64,000 nt of DNA, taken from Spirosoma sordidisoli. GTDB lineage: Bacteria; Bacteroidota; Bacteroidia; Cytophagales; Spirosomataceae. Both the position numbers and the translations under genes were made by a program. This document shows positions 43,070-53,699 of the stretch, one piece after another. Location of the stretch: contig NZ_SBLB01000005.1 in the NCBI RefSeq assembly GCF_004138325.1, positions 372,001 through 436,000 of the forward strand. The letters are read 5' to 3'. Position 1 is the first letter of the stretch, and every line of letters starts with the position of its first letter. Below the pieces are notes generated by a model. It was not told where the DNA came from. It searched no databases and was given only the letters and a program-made list of their open reading frames with translations.

Positions 43070-44008
43070 TTATTTTTGAATAAGCATCGCGCCGAACGAG
43101 TAGCCGCCACCGAAAACGGTTATAACGATGCGATGGCCTTTCTGGAAGGTGTCCCACTGTTCGGAGAGCGCAATGGCACAACCCGCGCAGCCCGTATTGC
43201 CGAGTCGCTGAATGTTGGAAATCAGCTTTTCTTCGGGCAGGCCCAGGGTGTTCATCACATTACGCGAAATGCGGAGGTTCGCCTGGTGGGGCAACACGTA
43301 ATCAACGTCGGCCAGGGTAAGGCCGCAACGCTCCAGAATCTGCAGGCTGGCTTTGGGCATGTACTGGCAGGCGTTGATGAAGACATCGCGGCCAAACGGC
43401 ATGGCAACGCCCCCTTCGTTTGGGCGCATGGTCACGCCCGTAGTGGCTTTAGGCGTATGAGCGGCTCCGCCCGTAAGCAGGCCCATAATCTCGAAATCGT
43501 CGTCGCTCTGCCGCTCTTTGGTGATCAGGAGCGCGGCTGCGCCATCGCCCCACAAATGACCCGAGATCGTATCTTCATCGTTGTTGTAGGCCGTGTTGTG
43601 CTCCGATACGATCACCAGCGCCCGGCTGGCTTTATTCAAGGCAAAATAGCCTTCTACCACTTCGATCGCATTCAGCAATGACGAGCAGGCCGTCGAGATC
43701 GAAACGACCGGTATATCGGCAATACCCAACATATGCTGGGCTTCGTGGGCCAGCGATACGATGGTATCATAAGGCGTATACGTAGCGCCAACGATCAGGT
43801 CGACCGTAGCGAGATCGGCTTTGGGTTGCAGGCGCCGGATCGCGTCGATGGTCATCGTGTTGGTATTCTCACCCGGGGCCGCTTTCCGGCGCTCTTCGAT
43901 ACCGGTACGCTCAATAATCCAGTCGCTTGACAGGCCGTTGAGTCGGGTAAAGTGTTCGTTGCCGACTACAGCTGTAGGTAGGTAGTGGCTTACTGCATGA
44001 ATGTACAT
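43070..44008 (-). CDS. 3-oxoacyl-ACP synthase III family protein
   Basis: A 312-residue KAS III-type thiolase-fold enzyme, which initiates fatty acid or related chains by condensing an acyl-CoA with malonyl-ACP. The catalytic triad is Cys108 (SISTACSSLL), His241 (VLPHQANLRI) and Asn271 (LGNTGCAGC). The last differs from the FabH GNTSAAS. Substrate preference cannot be told; it could be FabH or a secondary-metabolite or polyketide-type starter enzyme. No fab operon neighbours, and it lies downstream of the tandem-repeat island. The family call is firm, the specific role is not. Confidence 0.85.
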   Translation of the reverse strand: MYIHAVSHYLPTAVVGNEHFTRLNGLSSDWIIERTGIEERRKAAPGENTNTMTIDAIRRLQPKADLATVDLIVGATYTPYDTIVSLAHEAQHMLGIADIPVVSISTACSSLLNAIEVVEGYFALNKASRALVIVSEHNTAYNNDEDTISGHLWGDGAAALLITKERQSDDDFEIMGLLTGGAAHTPKATTGVTMRPNEGGVAMPFGRDVFINACQYMPKASLQILERCGLTLADVDYVLPHQANLRISRNVMNTLGLPEEKLISNIQRLGNTGCAGCAIALSEQWDTFQKGHRIVITVFGGGYSFGAMLIQK

Positions 44009-44150
44009 CAGGTCAAAAAAAAGAGGGCGTTCAGTACTTCCACCCGTAATTCAGACCGAAAGTTAAATCCTTCCGGGAAAGCATGGTACTTGTCATTAGA
44101 ACAATACCAAAATGTGTTTGTTTTGTCTTGTTTATTAGGCAAAAAATTAT

Positions 44151-45281
44151 CTAACTGCGTTCTTTCTGCAACACCAGTTCGTAAAAATTAAACAGTTTTG
44201 CCGACTCGGTTGCCCATGAGTAACAGGCTTCGACGGCTCGTCGGCCCCGTTCTCCCATGGCTTTGGCCAGGGTTGGATGCTCCGTCAAATACAGAAGCGC
44301 CCCGGCAATGGCAGCGGGTTCTTCGGCCGATACGCACAAGCCGCAATTATGACGTTCGACAACTTCCCGATATAGCGGAAAATCCGATGTGATCACGGGT
44401 AACCCCAGCGCCATATACTCGAACAGCTTGGTTGGATACGACTCGGGATAGTCGCCAACGGGTTTGAGCAGGGCAAGTCCGGCGGTGGCCCCGGCTGCCT
44501 TCAGCAAAGCCTGGCGCTGGTCCGTATAGCCGTATAGCTTCACATTTGAACGAATGGCCGACAAAGATACAAATTGCTCTATATACGTCGAAGGACTTGC
44601 CTGCTTACCGAACAGATGGGCTTCCAGACGAGGATACCGGATCGCGACCCGCTTCAGGGCTTCGATCAGCGTGTCGAAAGCGCGTTCGGGACTCAGCAAG
44701 CCGATCAGCAAAAACGACGGCTGGTGTGGATCGGGTCGGTAAGGTTGCCGAAATGGATCCAGAAACGACAGCAGCGGGTAGTTATAGATAACCACATGAG
44801 GCTTACGAAGCCGGGTATAGGTGCTCAGATACCCGTGTTCGGTAAAAATCAGATACAGATAGCGGCTGGCCAGCCGGTCGAACCAGCGAAAAGCCAGCTC
44901 GAGAACTGCTCCCCGGTTCAGCGTCCTGATATGTAATTTCCTGTGCAGATTCTCCTGCACTTCGTAAATAACACGGGTGCCAAAGAGTCGGCAGACAAAC
45001 GCAACCGGCAGCAGTTCGGGCACATAAATATGAATCAGGGCGGGGCGCAGCCGGATACCATGCCACAGGACCAGCGGGCTTGTCAGCAAGACCCGCCAGA
45101 TCACCCGCCGAAAGTACGGAAGCCGGATAAACCGGGCGTTGGGGCAAACCGTCGGGTCGGCCCGGGGGAGGGCGCAGAAAACATCGTACCGATCGGCCAG
45201 TGTCGGACATTGTTTGAAAACAATGCGCGGATCGGTAGCCGGGTGGGCGGTACTGACGAGAAAAACGCGGGGCTTTTTCAC
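44151..45281 (-). CDS. Glycosyltransferase family 4 (GT-B)
   Basis: A 376-residue GT-B glycosyltransferase. N-terminal Rossmann start with PRVFLVSTAHPATDPRI; C-terminal half with the nucleotide-sugar binding region FEYMALGLPVITSDFPLYREVV (the Glu-rich GT4 motif) and FLLIGLLSPERAFDTL. It probably transfers a sugar to a glycan or lipid acceptor in the cytoplasm or at the inner membrane. Its ATG overlaps the stop of the upstream DUF922-like gene by 4 bases (ATGA), so they are co-translated. No export genes adjoin. Confidence 0.93.
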   Translation of the reverse strand: MKKPRVFLVSTAHPATDPRIVFKQCPTLADRYDVFCALPRADPTVCPNARFIRLPYFRRVIWRVLLTSPLVLWHGIRLRPALIHIYVPELLPVAFVCRLFGTRVIYEVQENLHRKLHIRTLNRGAVLELAFRWFDRLASRYLYLIFTEHGYLSTYTRLRKPHVVIYNYPLLSFLDPFRQPYRPDPHQPSFLLIGLLSPERAFDTLIEALKRVAIRYPRLEAHLFGKQASPSTYIEQFVSLSAIRSNVKLYGYTDQRQALLKAAGATAGLALLKPVGDYPESYPTKLFEYMALGLPVITSDFPLYREVVERHNCGLCVSAEEPAAIAGALLYLTEHPTLAKAMGERGRRAVEACYSWATESAKLFNFYELVLQKERS

Positions 45282-46369
45282 TTCTTCACCCCAAACTTAC
45301 GCAGTTCGGCATCGATCTTCTGGTTCCAGCGCTCCTGAGCCAGTTGATTGACGCTATGATTGGTTTCGGCATCGTACTGCTCCTGCATCCGGTTCATTTC
45401 CCGAAACGATTCCAGAAACTGGTATTGAATGATGCTATTGTAATCTTCCAGCGTCAGGCTGTCTGGATGGATCTTCTGCTTGAAGCGTTCCGTAATGAGC
45501 CTGGTGATGTCGAAGTGGCGCTGCTCGTGGTTGAGGGCATAGGGGGTTTTGGCGTCGGCCCGGCCCCAGGATGAGTTCTTGAGCATGTAGGCCTTGGTCG
45601 TCAGCTGGATGGTGATGACTCCATCTTTTACGGTGCTCCGGCCCTCGTAGGCAAAGCTGGTGAAGACCTCGGCCGCGTAGTGGCTGCCCCGGCGTGGTTC
45701 GGCCCGGAAATCGGCCCAGGTCAGCGGACGCTCCGGATTGTACTGTACAGTATCGTCGTTGGTAATCCGGCTATCATCCAGAAAGACGACCCGCAGGCGT
45801 TTGGCCAGCTTTTCGTTCTGGCCGGATTCGCGGTTCATGTAGTCGTTCAGGCTGCGCAGCGATGCCACAACCGCCTGCCGGATGGTGGGTTCGATAATAG
45901 TTGTCTGACTGAGGGGGCGGGTATAGTTGGCACTCCCCCGGTATTCGGTCAGGCGGGTGCTGGTTTCGCTGCCATCGTCGGACTTGCCCAGCAAATCGAA
46001 AACCGCGGCAAATACGAACTGGCCCGTTACCCGATTGCCCACGGCCGTTTCGGTAAGCCGGAGCTGGGTAATCCGCATGGCAATGGGCCGCAGCGATTTG
46101 TTCTGCTTCAAACTTTGATTCACGAACTGGCGAATGCCGGTTGCCACCCCCCCCTCAATATCGACGGGTTGGGGCGCCTGCCCGGGCGTGAGGGCCAGTC
46201 GTGCTATAGCCCCCCGTTCAACGCGCTGGTCGGTGACGGTGGCCAAGTAAAATTCGTTCGGGGTAAACGGAATCGACTGCGGCTGCAAGCGAATGGGCGC
46301 CCTGCCAGGCTGCGAAGCCGTCAGGAACAGACCAACAAAAAGCCAGCGTAGGTACAGAATCGGGTTCAT
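45278..46369 (-). CDS. DUF922-like exported protein with HExxH motif
   Basis: A 363-residue protein with an N-terminal hydrophobic signal (YLRWLFVGLFLTASQ). The C-terminal half contains ALNHEQRHFDITRLI, a HEQRH zincin-like motif (residues about 283-287), and an upstream LTWADFRAEPRR segment typical of DUF922 proteins. These are predicted metalloproteases of unknown substrate. The N-terminal ~160 residues have no recognisable domain. Co-translated with the GT4 gene downstream. The third zinc ligand cannot be fixed by eye. Confidence 0.7.
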   Translation of the reverse strand: MNPILYLRWLFVGLFLTASQPGRAPIRLQPQSIPFTPNEFYLATVTDQRVERGAIARLALTPGQAPQPVDIEGGVATGIRQFVNQSLKQNKSLRPIAMRITQLRLTETAVGNRVTGQFVFAAVFDLLGKSDDGSETSTRLTEYRGSANYTRPLSQTTIIEPTIRQAVVASLRSLNDYMNRESGQNEKLAKRLRVVFLDDSRITNDDTVQYNPERPLTWADFRAEPRRGSHYAAEVFTSFAYEGRSTVKDGVITIQLTTKAYMLKNSSWGRADAKTPYALNHEQRHFDITRLITERFKQKIHPDSLTLEDYNSIIQYQFLESFREMNRMQEQYDAETNHSVNQLAQERWNQKIDAELRKFGVKK

Positions 46370-46486
46370 CGGACCAACAGGCCAGCGGTTCGGACCTGCG
46401 TATGAATATAACGAAATCAGGGCATCAATCGTGCCGCTTTCGCGATGCTACAGACTGGCTCCGGACCGATCATTGTTGAAAGCAGC

Positions 46487-46527
46487 AACCCTCTGATCGA
46501 TACCGGGCAGGCACCAATCAGAGGGTT
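46487..46527 (-). terminator. Hairpin after secA
   Basis: AACCCTCTGAT (46487-46497) and ATCAGAGGGTT (46517-46527) are a perfect 11-bp inverted repeat 25 bases past the secA stop (minus strand). Only a weak T-tract follows. Confidence 0.65.
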
Positions 46528-46552
46528 GACAGGCGGGGCGCGTTGCCGACTT

Positions 46553-49500
46553 TTAGTCGATCAGCATGGCTTTACCGCTCAGCACATCGTTTTCTACTGT
46601 TTTGAACTTGACATCCCGTTTTACGGAACCGTCGGCATATTGAACGTTTACGCGGGCGTTACGGTCGAGCTTGGCCACCCGCATCGGTTCCTGACGCGGA
46701 GCCATGGGGGGCGCACCGGCGCCCATGGCGTTGTTTTCGGCCATCCGGCGGGCATACTCTTCGGGGCCCGTAGCGAGGTGGTCGTCGTCGAAATCGTCAA
46801 TATTGGTTTGCAGCTTCGGCTGGGGTTCGGGTCGGCGCTGGGCCGGTGCCTGCCGGATCTCCTGCTGCACTTCAGCGGCATCCTGCGCCGGAATATCGGC
46901 TTTGGCCAGGAAGCTGATCGTATCGAAGTTGACCTTGTTCAGGAACCGTTTGAAGAGTTCGACCGATTCGAACTTATAGACCAGCAGCGGGTCTTTCTGC
47001 TCGAATACGGCGTTCTGAACCGACTGCTTCAGGTCATCCATCTCGCGCAGGTGTTCTTTCCATTCCTGGTCGATTACCGACAGCGTTACGGCTTTTTCCA
47101 TTTCCGTCACCAGCAGACGCCCGCCCGATTCGACGGCTTCGCGCAGATCGGTTACCACCGTCAGTTCATGCAGCCCGTCAGAGAACGGAACCACGATATT
47201 TTTGATCTGGTGGCCCTGTTCGTTCAGCACCTGCGTCAGAACCGGCAGTGCTTTTTCGGCAATGGCCTGGTTTTTGGCCTGGTAATGAGCTTCGGCTTCG
47301 TCGTATAGGCGCCGGATCGCGTCGGGTTTCTTCATCCGGCCAAACTCGTCGGCGCTCAGTTCGGGGGTTACGCCGAGTGTGGTCAGGAGCTGGAGTTTGA
47401 TCTCCTCGTAGTTGCCTTCGGCGTTGTTGACCGTTTCTTCTACCACGTCGTACATGGTATTGGCAATGTCGAGCGGCAGACGATCGCCGAAGAGCGCGTT
47501 CCGACGGCGTTTGTAGATGGCCTCGCGCTGGTAGTTCATCACGTCGTCATACTCGAGCAGGCGTTTCCGAATGCCGAAGTTGTTTTCCTCGACTTTTTTC
47601 TGTGCCCGTTCAATCGACTTTGTAATCATGGAGTGCTGAATCACTTCGCCCTCTTCCAGCCCCATCCGGTCCATCACCTTTGCAATCCGGTCAGAACCGA
47701 ACAGGCGCATCAGGCTATCTTCCAGCGACACAAAGAACTGCGACGTACCGGGGTCGCCCTGACGACCGGCGCGACCGCGCAGCTGCCGGTCGACCCGGCG
47801 CGATTCGTGGCGCTCGGTACCGATAATGGCCAGACCACCCGCCGATTTCGAGTCGGGTGTCAGTTTGATGTCGGTACCCCGACCCGCCATGTTGGTCGCA
47901 ATCGTAACCGTACCCGGCTGACCGGCCGAGGCTACGATCTCGGCTTCGCGCTGGTGGTATTTGGCGTTCAGAACCTGGTGCTGAATTTTGCGGAGCGTCA
48001 GCAGGCGGCTCAGCAGCTCGGAGTTTTCGACCGAGGTGGTACCCACCAGTACCGGCCGACCTTTCTCGACCAGCATGTTGATTTCGTCCACCACAGCATT
48101 GTATTTCTCACGGACCGACCGGTATACCTTGTCTTCTTCATCCTGGCGGCTGATGGGGCGGTTCGTCGGAATAACGACCACGTCCATTTTATAGATCTGC
48201 CAGAATTCAGAGGCTTCGGTTTCGGCCGTACCGGTCATACCCGCCCGCTTGTGGTACATCCGGAAGTAGTTCTGGAGGGTTACCGTAGCGTAGGTCTGGG
48301 TAGCGTCTTCGACTTTTACGTTTTCTTTTGCTTCTACCGCCTGGTGGAGGCCATCGGACCACCGGCGACCTTCCATAATCCGGCCCGTCTGCTCATCGAC
48401 GATCTTTACCTTACCGTCCATGATGACGTATTCGGTATCCCGTTCGAACAGCGTATAGGCTTTCAGGAGCTGGTTTACCGTGTTGATCCGCTGGGTCTTC
48501 ACAGCATAATCACGAACAACGGCTTCTTTGCCGAGAATTTTCTCGGGTTCCGACAGCTCCGGATTTTTGTCGATGGCATTAAGATCGATCGACAGATCGG
48601 GCAGGATAAAGAAGTTCGGGTCCTCGCCGGAGCCGGTGAGGTAGTCGATGCCTTTCTCCGTCAGGTCGATGCTGTTGTGCCGCTCGTCGATGGTAAAATA
48701 CAGGGGGGCATCGGCTTCCGGCATCAGCTTCTGGTTTTCGGCCAGATAGATGGCTTCGGTTTTCTGCAGCAGCGCCTTATTCCCCGTCTCGCTCAGGAAC
48801 TTGATGAGCGGCTTGTGTTTAGGTAATCCGCGGTGGGCTCTGAACAGCGACAGACCGCCTTCTTTTTCGTCGCCGGCGGCAATTTTCTTCTTGGCGTCGT
48901 TCAGGAAATCGAAAACCAGTTTGCGCTGGGCTTCGACTACGCGGGCCACGCGCGGCTTCAGTTCAATATAATCCTGCTCATCGCCACGCGGAATCGGTCC
49001 CGAAATAATCAGCGGGGTACGGGCGTCATCGATCAGGACGGAGTCGACCTCATCGACCATAGCGTAGTGATGTTTCCGCTGTACCAGTTCGCCGGTTTCG
49101 CGGGCCATGTTGTCGCGCAGGTAGTCGAAGCCGAATTCGTTGTTGGTGCCGTAGGTAATATCGGCCAGGTACGCCTGTTTCCGGAAGTCGGAGTTAGGCT
49201 GGTGTTTGTCGATGCAGTCAACGCGCAGGCCATGAAATTCGAACAGGGGAGCCATCCACTCCGAGTCGCGTTTGGCCAGGTAGTCGTTGACCGTTACGAT
49301 ATGTACCCCACGACCAGCCAGTCCGTTCAGAAAGGCCGGAAACGTAGCCACCAGCGTTTTACCTTCACCGGTTGCCATCTCGGCAATTTTACCCTGGTGA
49401 AGCACTACGCCCCCGATGATCTGCACATCGTAGTGAACCATGTCCCACTTGATGGGCGTACCGGCGGCATCCCAGCGGTTGGCCCAGTGGGCTTTGTCGC

Positions 49501-49945
49501 CATCGATAACGACGTTCTTTTTCCGAAGGGAGATGTCCCGGTCGAAGTCGGTAGCGGTGACGGTCAGCTGGTCGTTTTCGGTATACCGGCGGGCGGTTTC
49601 CTTCACGACGGCAAACGCGCGGGGCAGGATGTCGAGCAGTACGCGTTCGAGTTCTACGTTCCGGTCCGCTTCGAGTTTATCGATCCGGTTAAAGATTCGC
49701 TCCTTCTCGTTCACGTCAACATCAACGCTGCTGGCCGCGGCCGACAGTTCGGCCAGTTGATTGTCGATATCGGCCAGTTCAGCGGCAATCTGCGCTTTCA
49801 GGTCGGCCGATACCTGCCGTAACTCGTCGTTCGACAGGTCTTTCAACCGAACAAATTCAGCATTTACTTTTTCTACGTACGGCAGCAGCTCCTTAATGTC
49901 GCGCTGCGATTTGGTGCCAAATAACTTGGCTATGAAATTGATCAT
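46553..49945 (-). CDS. secA: Preprotein translocase ATPase SecA
   Basis: SecA drives Sec-dependent export by ATP-powered pushing of preproteins through SecYEG. The 1130-residue protein has Walker A ([13 protein letters not shown]), Walker B/DEAD-like ([20 protein letters not shown]), the helicase motif [10 protein letters not shown], and [15 protein letters not shown]. It is longer than E. coli SecA (901 aa), mainly through insertions in the preprotein-crosslinking and central parts. The C-terminal tail reads [20 protein letters not shown]; the usual zinc-binding CxCxSG...CH motif is absent. A TAAATTTG box lies upstream. Confidence 0.97.
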   Translation of the reverse strand: MINFIAKLFGTKSQRDIKELLPYVEKVNAEFVRLKDLSNDELRQVSADLKAQIAAELADIDNQLAELSAAASSVDVDVNEKERIFNRIDKLEADRNVELERVLLDILPRAFAVVKETARRYTENDQLTVTATDFDRDISLRKKNVVIDGDKAHWANRWDAAGTPIKWDMVHYDVQIIGGVVLHQGKIAEMATGEGKTLVATFPAFLNGLAGRGVHIVTVNDYLAKRDSEWMAPLFEFHGLRVDCIDKHQPNSDFRKQAYLADITYGTNNEFGFDYLRDNMARETGELVQRKHHYAMVDEVDSVLIDDARTPLIISGPIPRGDEQDYIELKPRVARVVEAQRKLVFDFLNDAKKKIAAGDEKEGGLSLFRAHRGLPKHKPLIKFLSETGNKALLQKTEAIYLAENQKLMPEADAPLYFTIDERHNSIDLTEKGIDYLTGSGEDPNFFILPDLSIDLNAIDKNPELSEPEKILGKEAVVRDYAVKTQRINTVNQLLKAYTLFERDTEYVIMDGKVKIVDEQTGRIMEGRRWSDGLHQAVEAKENVKVEDATQTYATVTLQNYFRMYHKRAGMTGTAETEASEFWQIYKMDVVVIPTNRPISRQDEEDKVYRSVREKYNAVVDEINMLVEKGRPVLVGTTSVENSELLSRLLTLRKIQHQVLNAKYHQREAEIVASAGQPGTVTIATNMAGRGTDIKLTPDSKSAGGLAIIGTERHESRRVDRQLRGRAGRQGDPGTSQFFVSLEDSLMRLFGSDRIAKVMDRMGLEEGEVIQHSMITKSIERAQKKVEENNFGIRKRLLEYDDVMNYQREAIYKRRRNALFGDRLPLDIANTMYDVVEETVNNAEGNYEEIKLQLLTTLGVTPELSADEFGRMKKPDAIRRLYDEAEAHYQAKNQAIAEKALPVLTQVLNEQGHQIKNIVVPFSDGLHELTVVTDLREAVESGGRLLVTEMEKAVTLSVIDQEWKEHLREMDDLKQSVQNAVFEQKDPLLVYKFESVELFKRFLNKVNFDTISFLAKADIPAQDAAEVQQEIRQAPAQRRPEPQPKLQTNIDDFDDDHLATGPEEYARRMAENNAMGAGAPPMAPRQEPMRVAKLDRNARVNVQYADGSVKRDVKFKTVENDVLSGKAMLID

Positions 49946-50039
49946 CTCGTATGGTCGATAGTCGATACTGGTCAGTTAGAAGCGCTGAGCTATCCGAATT
50001 TGCTGATCACGGCGTTGACCAGTAAACCTGATTTTTTTA

Positions 50040-50047
50040 CAAATTTA
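50040..50047 (-). promoter_or_regulatory. -7 box TAAATTTG for secA
   Basis: The plus strand CAAATTTA gives TAAATTTG on the minus strand, an exact TAnnTTTG match about 95 bases before the secA ATG. Confidence 0.6.
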
Positions 50048-50131
50048 GTGCATTACCCCCGGACTGCAAGACTGGTGACACTCAGGCTAGCTACCTTACT
50101 ATACGGGAATACCGTTTTAGAAGGAATCTAT

Positions 50132-50139
50132 TACTTTTG
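50132..50139 (+). promoter_or_regulatory. -7 box TACTTTTG for the exporter gene
   Basis: TACTTTTG ends at base 50139, which is also the first base of a GTG that opens the longest frame. Initiation must be downstream, supporting the ATG at 50172. The same arrangement occurs at the phosphate transporter (4582-4589). Confidence 0.65.
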
Positions 50140-50171
50140 TGAATCAATTTTTGGCCCAACGGCCGCCATTC

Positions 50172-52580
50172 ATGCGTACTAAGGACAAATTGTCACGTTA
50201 TTCTCACTTCAGTTGCCTGTTTTGCCTTGTTTTTATCCTGTTCAGCCTGACAGGATTGAGTCCAGCCATCGCACAGCAGGCCGGGTCAAGGGTCGATCAA
50301 CTTACCGATGAACAGGTCGAAGAGTTCTACCGGCGGGCACAGGCCAGTGGCTTAAGCGAAGCACAGATCGAACAGGCCGCCATGTCGCAGGGGTATACAC
50401 TGACCGATATTGCCAAGATGCGTCGCCGTATCACGGAAATCCGGTCGCAGACCAACCGGAATCGGGGCCAAAGCTATGCCGATACCAGCCTGGGCCGTAC
50501 CCTGCCGAACGGGTTGTCGCGCCGGGTTATCGATTCATTACCGTACACTGCCCGTACCGATACCAGCCGCAAAATCAAAGTCTTTGGTGCATCGCTGTTC
50601 GAGAATGCCAATTTGTCGTTCGAACCCAATCTGCGCATCGCCACCCCCCGCAACTATATCGTTGGCCCCGACGATGAGATCAGCATCGATATTTCGGGCG
50701 CATCGTCGGACAGCTTCCGGCTGAAAATTACCCCCGATGGTACCGTAAAAGTGCCGAACATCCCGCCCATTTTTGTCAGCGGCCTCACCATCGAGCAGGC
50801 CGAACAGCGCATCATCGACCGGCTGCGTAAGGGTGGTTACCAGGGACTGGGCAGTCCGGGCAGCGGCACCTACGCCAACGTATCGCTCAGCAACATCCGC
50901 AGCATTCGGGTAACACTGGTTGGCGAGGTCGTACGGCCCGGCACCTATACCATTTCGTCGCTCGGATCGGCCTTCAACGCGCTGTACCTGGCGGGCGGGC
51001 CTAATCCGGAGACCGGCTCCTTCCGGAAGATCAGCATCATTCGCGGCAACCGCGTGGTTCGTACCATCGACCTGTACGATTTTATACTGCGGGCCGATCA
51101 GCGCGATAACATCCGGCTGCTCGACCAGGACGTGATCCGGGTTGCCGACTACGAGACGCGCGTTGAACTGACGGGCGAAGTGCGCCGACCGGCCATCTTT
51201 GAGGTGCTGCCGGGCGAAACCCTCAAGAACGTACTGAGCTTTGCGGGAGGCTTTGGCGACGAAGCGTACCGCGCCAGCATCACCCTCCGGCGCAACACCG
51301 CCCGCGAGCGCCGAATCGTCACCATCACCGAAGAACAGATCGCCAGTTTTGTACCCCAGCGGGGGGATAAATACTTCGTCGGCAAGATTCTGGAGCGGTA
51401 CGAAAACCGCGTACAGATAGCGGGAGCCGTTATGCGCCCCGGCGACTACGCGCTGGAACCCGGTCTGGAAACCGTAAAACAACTGATTAATCGGGCCGAA
51501 GGATTACGGAAAGACGCCTTCACCAACCGGGCCACCATTATCCGCGAGCGGGCCGACATGGATCGGGAAAATCTTTCTTTCGATCTCGGTAAGCTGATGC
51601 GGGGCGAAGTGGCCGACATTCCCCTGCTGCGCCAGGACAGCCTGACCGTACTATCCATCCAGGATCTGCGCGAAACCTATTACGTGACCATCGAAGGAGC
51701 CGTCAACCGCCCCGATACGATCGAATTTGTCAACAACATGAGCGTGGCCGACCTGATTGCGCGGGCCGGTGGCTTTCAGGAAGGCGCCAAGCCCAACCTG
51801 GTTGAGGTCGCCCGGCGTATCCGTCAGGACTCGGCTGGTATCCGCACCACCACGCTCGAGATGTACCGGTTTGCCCTCGACCGCAACCTGCAGATGAGCC
51901 CATTGGAAACAAATCCAGCCTCTCCCTCCGACAGTGCTGCCGGTTTTCGGCTCCAGCCGTTCGATATTGTGTATGTCCGTTCATCGCCGAACTACGAGGC
52001 CCAGCGGCAGGTGTTTGTGTTCGGTGAGGTGCTGCACCCTGGCAACTACGCCATTTTCAACCGCCAGGAACGCATTGCCGATGTAATTACCCGAGCGGGC
52101 GGGTTGAAGCCGGGTGCTTACATGGCCGGTGCCCGCTACAGCCGACAGGGCCAGGTAGTAGGCAGCGATCTGCGCCATATCCTCGACGATCCGGGCGCTG
52201 AAGAAAACCTATTGCTCAACGACGGCGATACGCTGTTTATCCCCCGTCAGTCTGAGGTGGTAGCCGTTGAAGGGGCTGTGCTGAACCCGTCGGTAGTGAG
52301 CTTCAAACTAGGTTATGATTTTGACGATTATGTAAGTGAGGCCGGTGGTTTCACCGATAACGCCCGTCAGCGAAAGGCTTATATTATCTATCCGAACGGA
52401 CGAAAAGACAGAACCCGAACGTTTTTATTTTTCAAGTCGCGCCCGCGGGTAGAGCCTGGTTCTACGATCGTAGCCCCGTTCAAACCGATGGATACAAACA
52501 GGCTGTCGGGCGTAGAGCGGGCCAGCATTTTGTCTATTGTTGGTACATTGGTCATCACCGTTTTGAGTCGGTTTTTCTAG
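50172..52580 (+). CDS. Polysaccharide export protein (Wza-like, SLBB domains)
   Basis: An 802-residue outer-membrane/periplasmic polysaccharide exporter. Signal sequence CLFCLVFILFSLTGLSPAIAQ, then the poly_export domain (NYIVGPDDEISIDISG; ITPDGTVKVPNIPPIFVSG). Several SLBB domains follow, for example RVTLVGEVVRPGTYTIS, VELTGEVRRPAIFEVLPG, VQIAGAVMRPGDYALEPG and VFVFGEVLHPGNYAIF. A C-terminal hydrophobic segment (ILSIVGTLVITVLSRFF) would anchor it. It is the first gene of the polysaccharide locus and still GC-rich. The start is fixed by the promoter box. Confidence 0.94.
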   Translation: MRTKDKLSRYSHFSCLFCLVFILFSLTGLSPAIAQQAGSRVDQLTDEQVEEFYRRAQASGLSEAQIEQAAMSQGYTLTDIAKMRRRITEIRSQTNRNRGQSYADTSLGRTLPNGLSRRVIDSLPYTARTDTSRKIKVFGASLFENANLSFEPNLRIATPRNYIVGPDDEISIDISGASSDSFRLKITPDGTVKVPNIPPIFVSGLTIEQAEQRIIDRLRKGGYQGLGSPGSGTYANVSLSNIRSIRVTLVGEVVRPGTYTISSLGSAFNALYLAGGPNPETGSFRKISIIRGNRVVRTIDLYDFILRADQRDNIRLLDQDVIRVADYETRVELTGEVRRPAIFEVLPGETLKNVLSFAGGFGDEAYRASITLRRNTARERRIVTITEEQIASFVPQRGDKYFVGKILERYENRVQIAGAVMRPGDYALEPGLETVKQLINRAEGLRKDAFTNRATIIRERADMDRENLSFDLGKLMRGEVADIPLLRQDSLTVLSIQDLRETYYVTIEGAVNRPDTIEFVNNMSVADLIARAGGFQEGAKPNLVEVARRIRQDSAGIRTTTLEMYRFALDRNLQMSPLETNPASPSDSAAGFRLQPFDIVYVRSSPNYEAQRQVFVFGEVLHPGNYAIFNRQERIADVITRAGGLKPGAYMAGARYSRQGQVVGSDLRHILDDPGAEENLLLNDGDTLFIPRQSEVVAVEGAVLNPSVVSFKLGYDFDDYVSEAGGFTDNARQRKAYIIYPNGRKDRTRTFLFFKSRPRVEPGSTIVAPFKPMDTNRLSGVERASILSIVGTLVITVLSRFF

Positions 52581-52592
52581 GGTAACGCAGCC

Positions 52593-53699
52593 ATGACGAC
52601 AAAAGAACCTATGACTCCAGGCGAACTTAGCGCTGACGAAATTGAAATCCGGCTGGGCGATATCATTCAATTTTTCAAAGATAGCCGTCGGACTTTACTA
52701 GTCTGGACGGCTGTCTTCCTGGTAATCGGAGCTGTGTATGCTTTTTCTCTGCCAAACGAATTTACATCGACCGTACGGGTGATGCCTGAGCTAAAAACGC
52801 CGGCTGGAGCTGGCGGTCTGGGTGATCTTAAGTCTCTGGCCGGATTAGCGGGTGTTAGTTTCGATAATCTAAGTGGAACATCAGAGGCAATACGGCCCGA
52901 TTTATACCCAGATATTGTGCAAAGTGTTCCTTTTTCTCTGCATTTGCTCCAGCAGCCAGTTACATCAAGAAGTAATGCCAAAAGCCAATCCTTAGAACAA
53001 TATCTGATACAGCAGGATAAAAGTTGGATAGGGAGTATATCAGGGGATGGGGGTACAGAAGAAACGTCTCTTCGGCCTAGTGGATCTGCTCTGCAATTGA
53101 CCAAAAAGCAGGAAGAATTAAGCAAAAAGGTTAGTAAACGGGTAAGTGCAACAATAGATAAAAAGTCAGGCATTGTCACCATTACTAGTCAGATGCCTGA
53201 CCCTGTGGTGGCTGCCACTACGGCAAACCAAACACTTAATTATCTCACTACCTATGTGACTAATTACAGGACAGGCAAGTCAAGGAAACAGGTTCAGTTC
53301 TTATCTCAACAAGTTAATAATGCCCGCCACCGTTACCAAGCTGCTGAATTTGCACTTTCCAGCTATCGTGATCGCAACCGGAGTTTGTTTTTGGAAACGG
53401 CTAAGATAGAAGAGCAGCGTCTACAGGCCGATTATCTGTTGGCACAAACGGTGTACAATGATCTGTCGAAACAACTGGAGCAGGCTCGAATAAAGGTACA
53501 GGAAGAATCTCCAGTTTTTCAAATTCTTGAACCTGCGCAGGTGCCCCTACTAAAAAGCGGTCCTAAACGAACACTGATCGTTTTAGCATTTGCGGCTATT
53601 GGAGGAATACTTGGCTTTCTATATGCGCTTTTTAGTAGTTGGCGAAGATATGCTTTGGCTACTAACGTGTCCAGGCAAACCACAACAAACCGCATATGA
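52593..53699 (+). CDS. Polysaccharide chain-length determinant (Wzz-like)
   Basis: A 368-residue protein of the Wzz/polysaccharide co-polymerase type. Topology is canonical: a membrane helix at about residues 34-52 (LLVWTAVFLVIGAVYAFSL), a periplasmic coiled-coil-rich domain (RKQVQFLSQQVNNARHRYQA; LLAQTVYNDLSKQLEQARIK), and a Pro-rich turn with a second helix near the C-terminus (LIVLAFAAIGGILGFLYALF). No tyrosine-kinase domain is attached. It regulates chain length with Wza and Wzy. Base composition begins to shift to AT here. The end overlaps the next ATG by 4 bases. Confidence 0.93.
   Translation: MTTKEPMTPGELSADEIEIRLGDIIQFFKDSRRTLLVWTAVFLVIGAVYAFSLPNEFTSTVRVMPELKTPAGAGGLGDLKSLAGLAGVSFDNLSGTSEAIRPDLYPDIVQSVPFSLHLLQQPVTSRSNAKSQSLEQYLIQQDKSWIGSISGDGGTEETSLRPSGSALQLTKKQEELSKKVSKRVSATIDKKSGIVTITSQMPDPVVAATTANQTLNYLTTYVTNYRTGKSRKQVQFLSQQVNNARHRYQAAEFALSSYRDRNRSLFLETAKIEEQRLQADYLLAQTVYNDLSKQLEQARIKVQEESPVFQILEPAQVPLLKSGPKRTLIVLAFAAIGGILGFLYALFSSWRRYALATNVSRQTTTNRI

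Noticed and set aside
47633..48826. A 397-codon plus-strand open frame opposite secA
   Set aside because: It is antisense to SecA core motifs and has the composition of a shadow frame.
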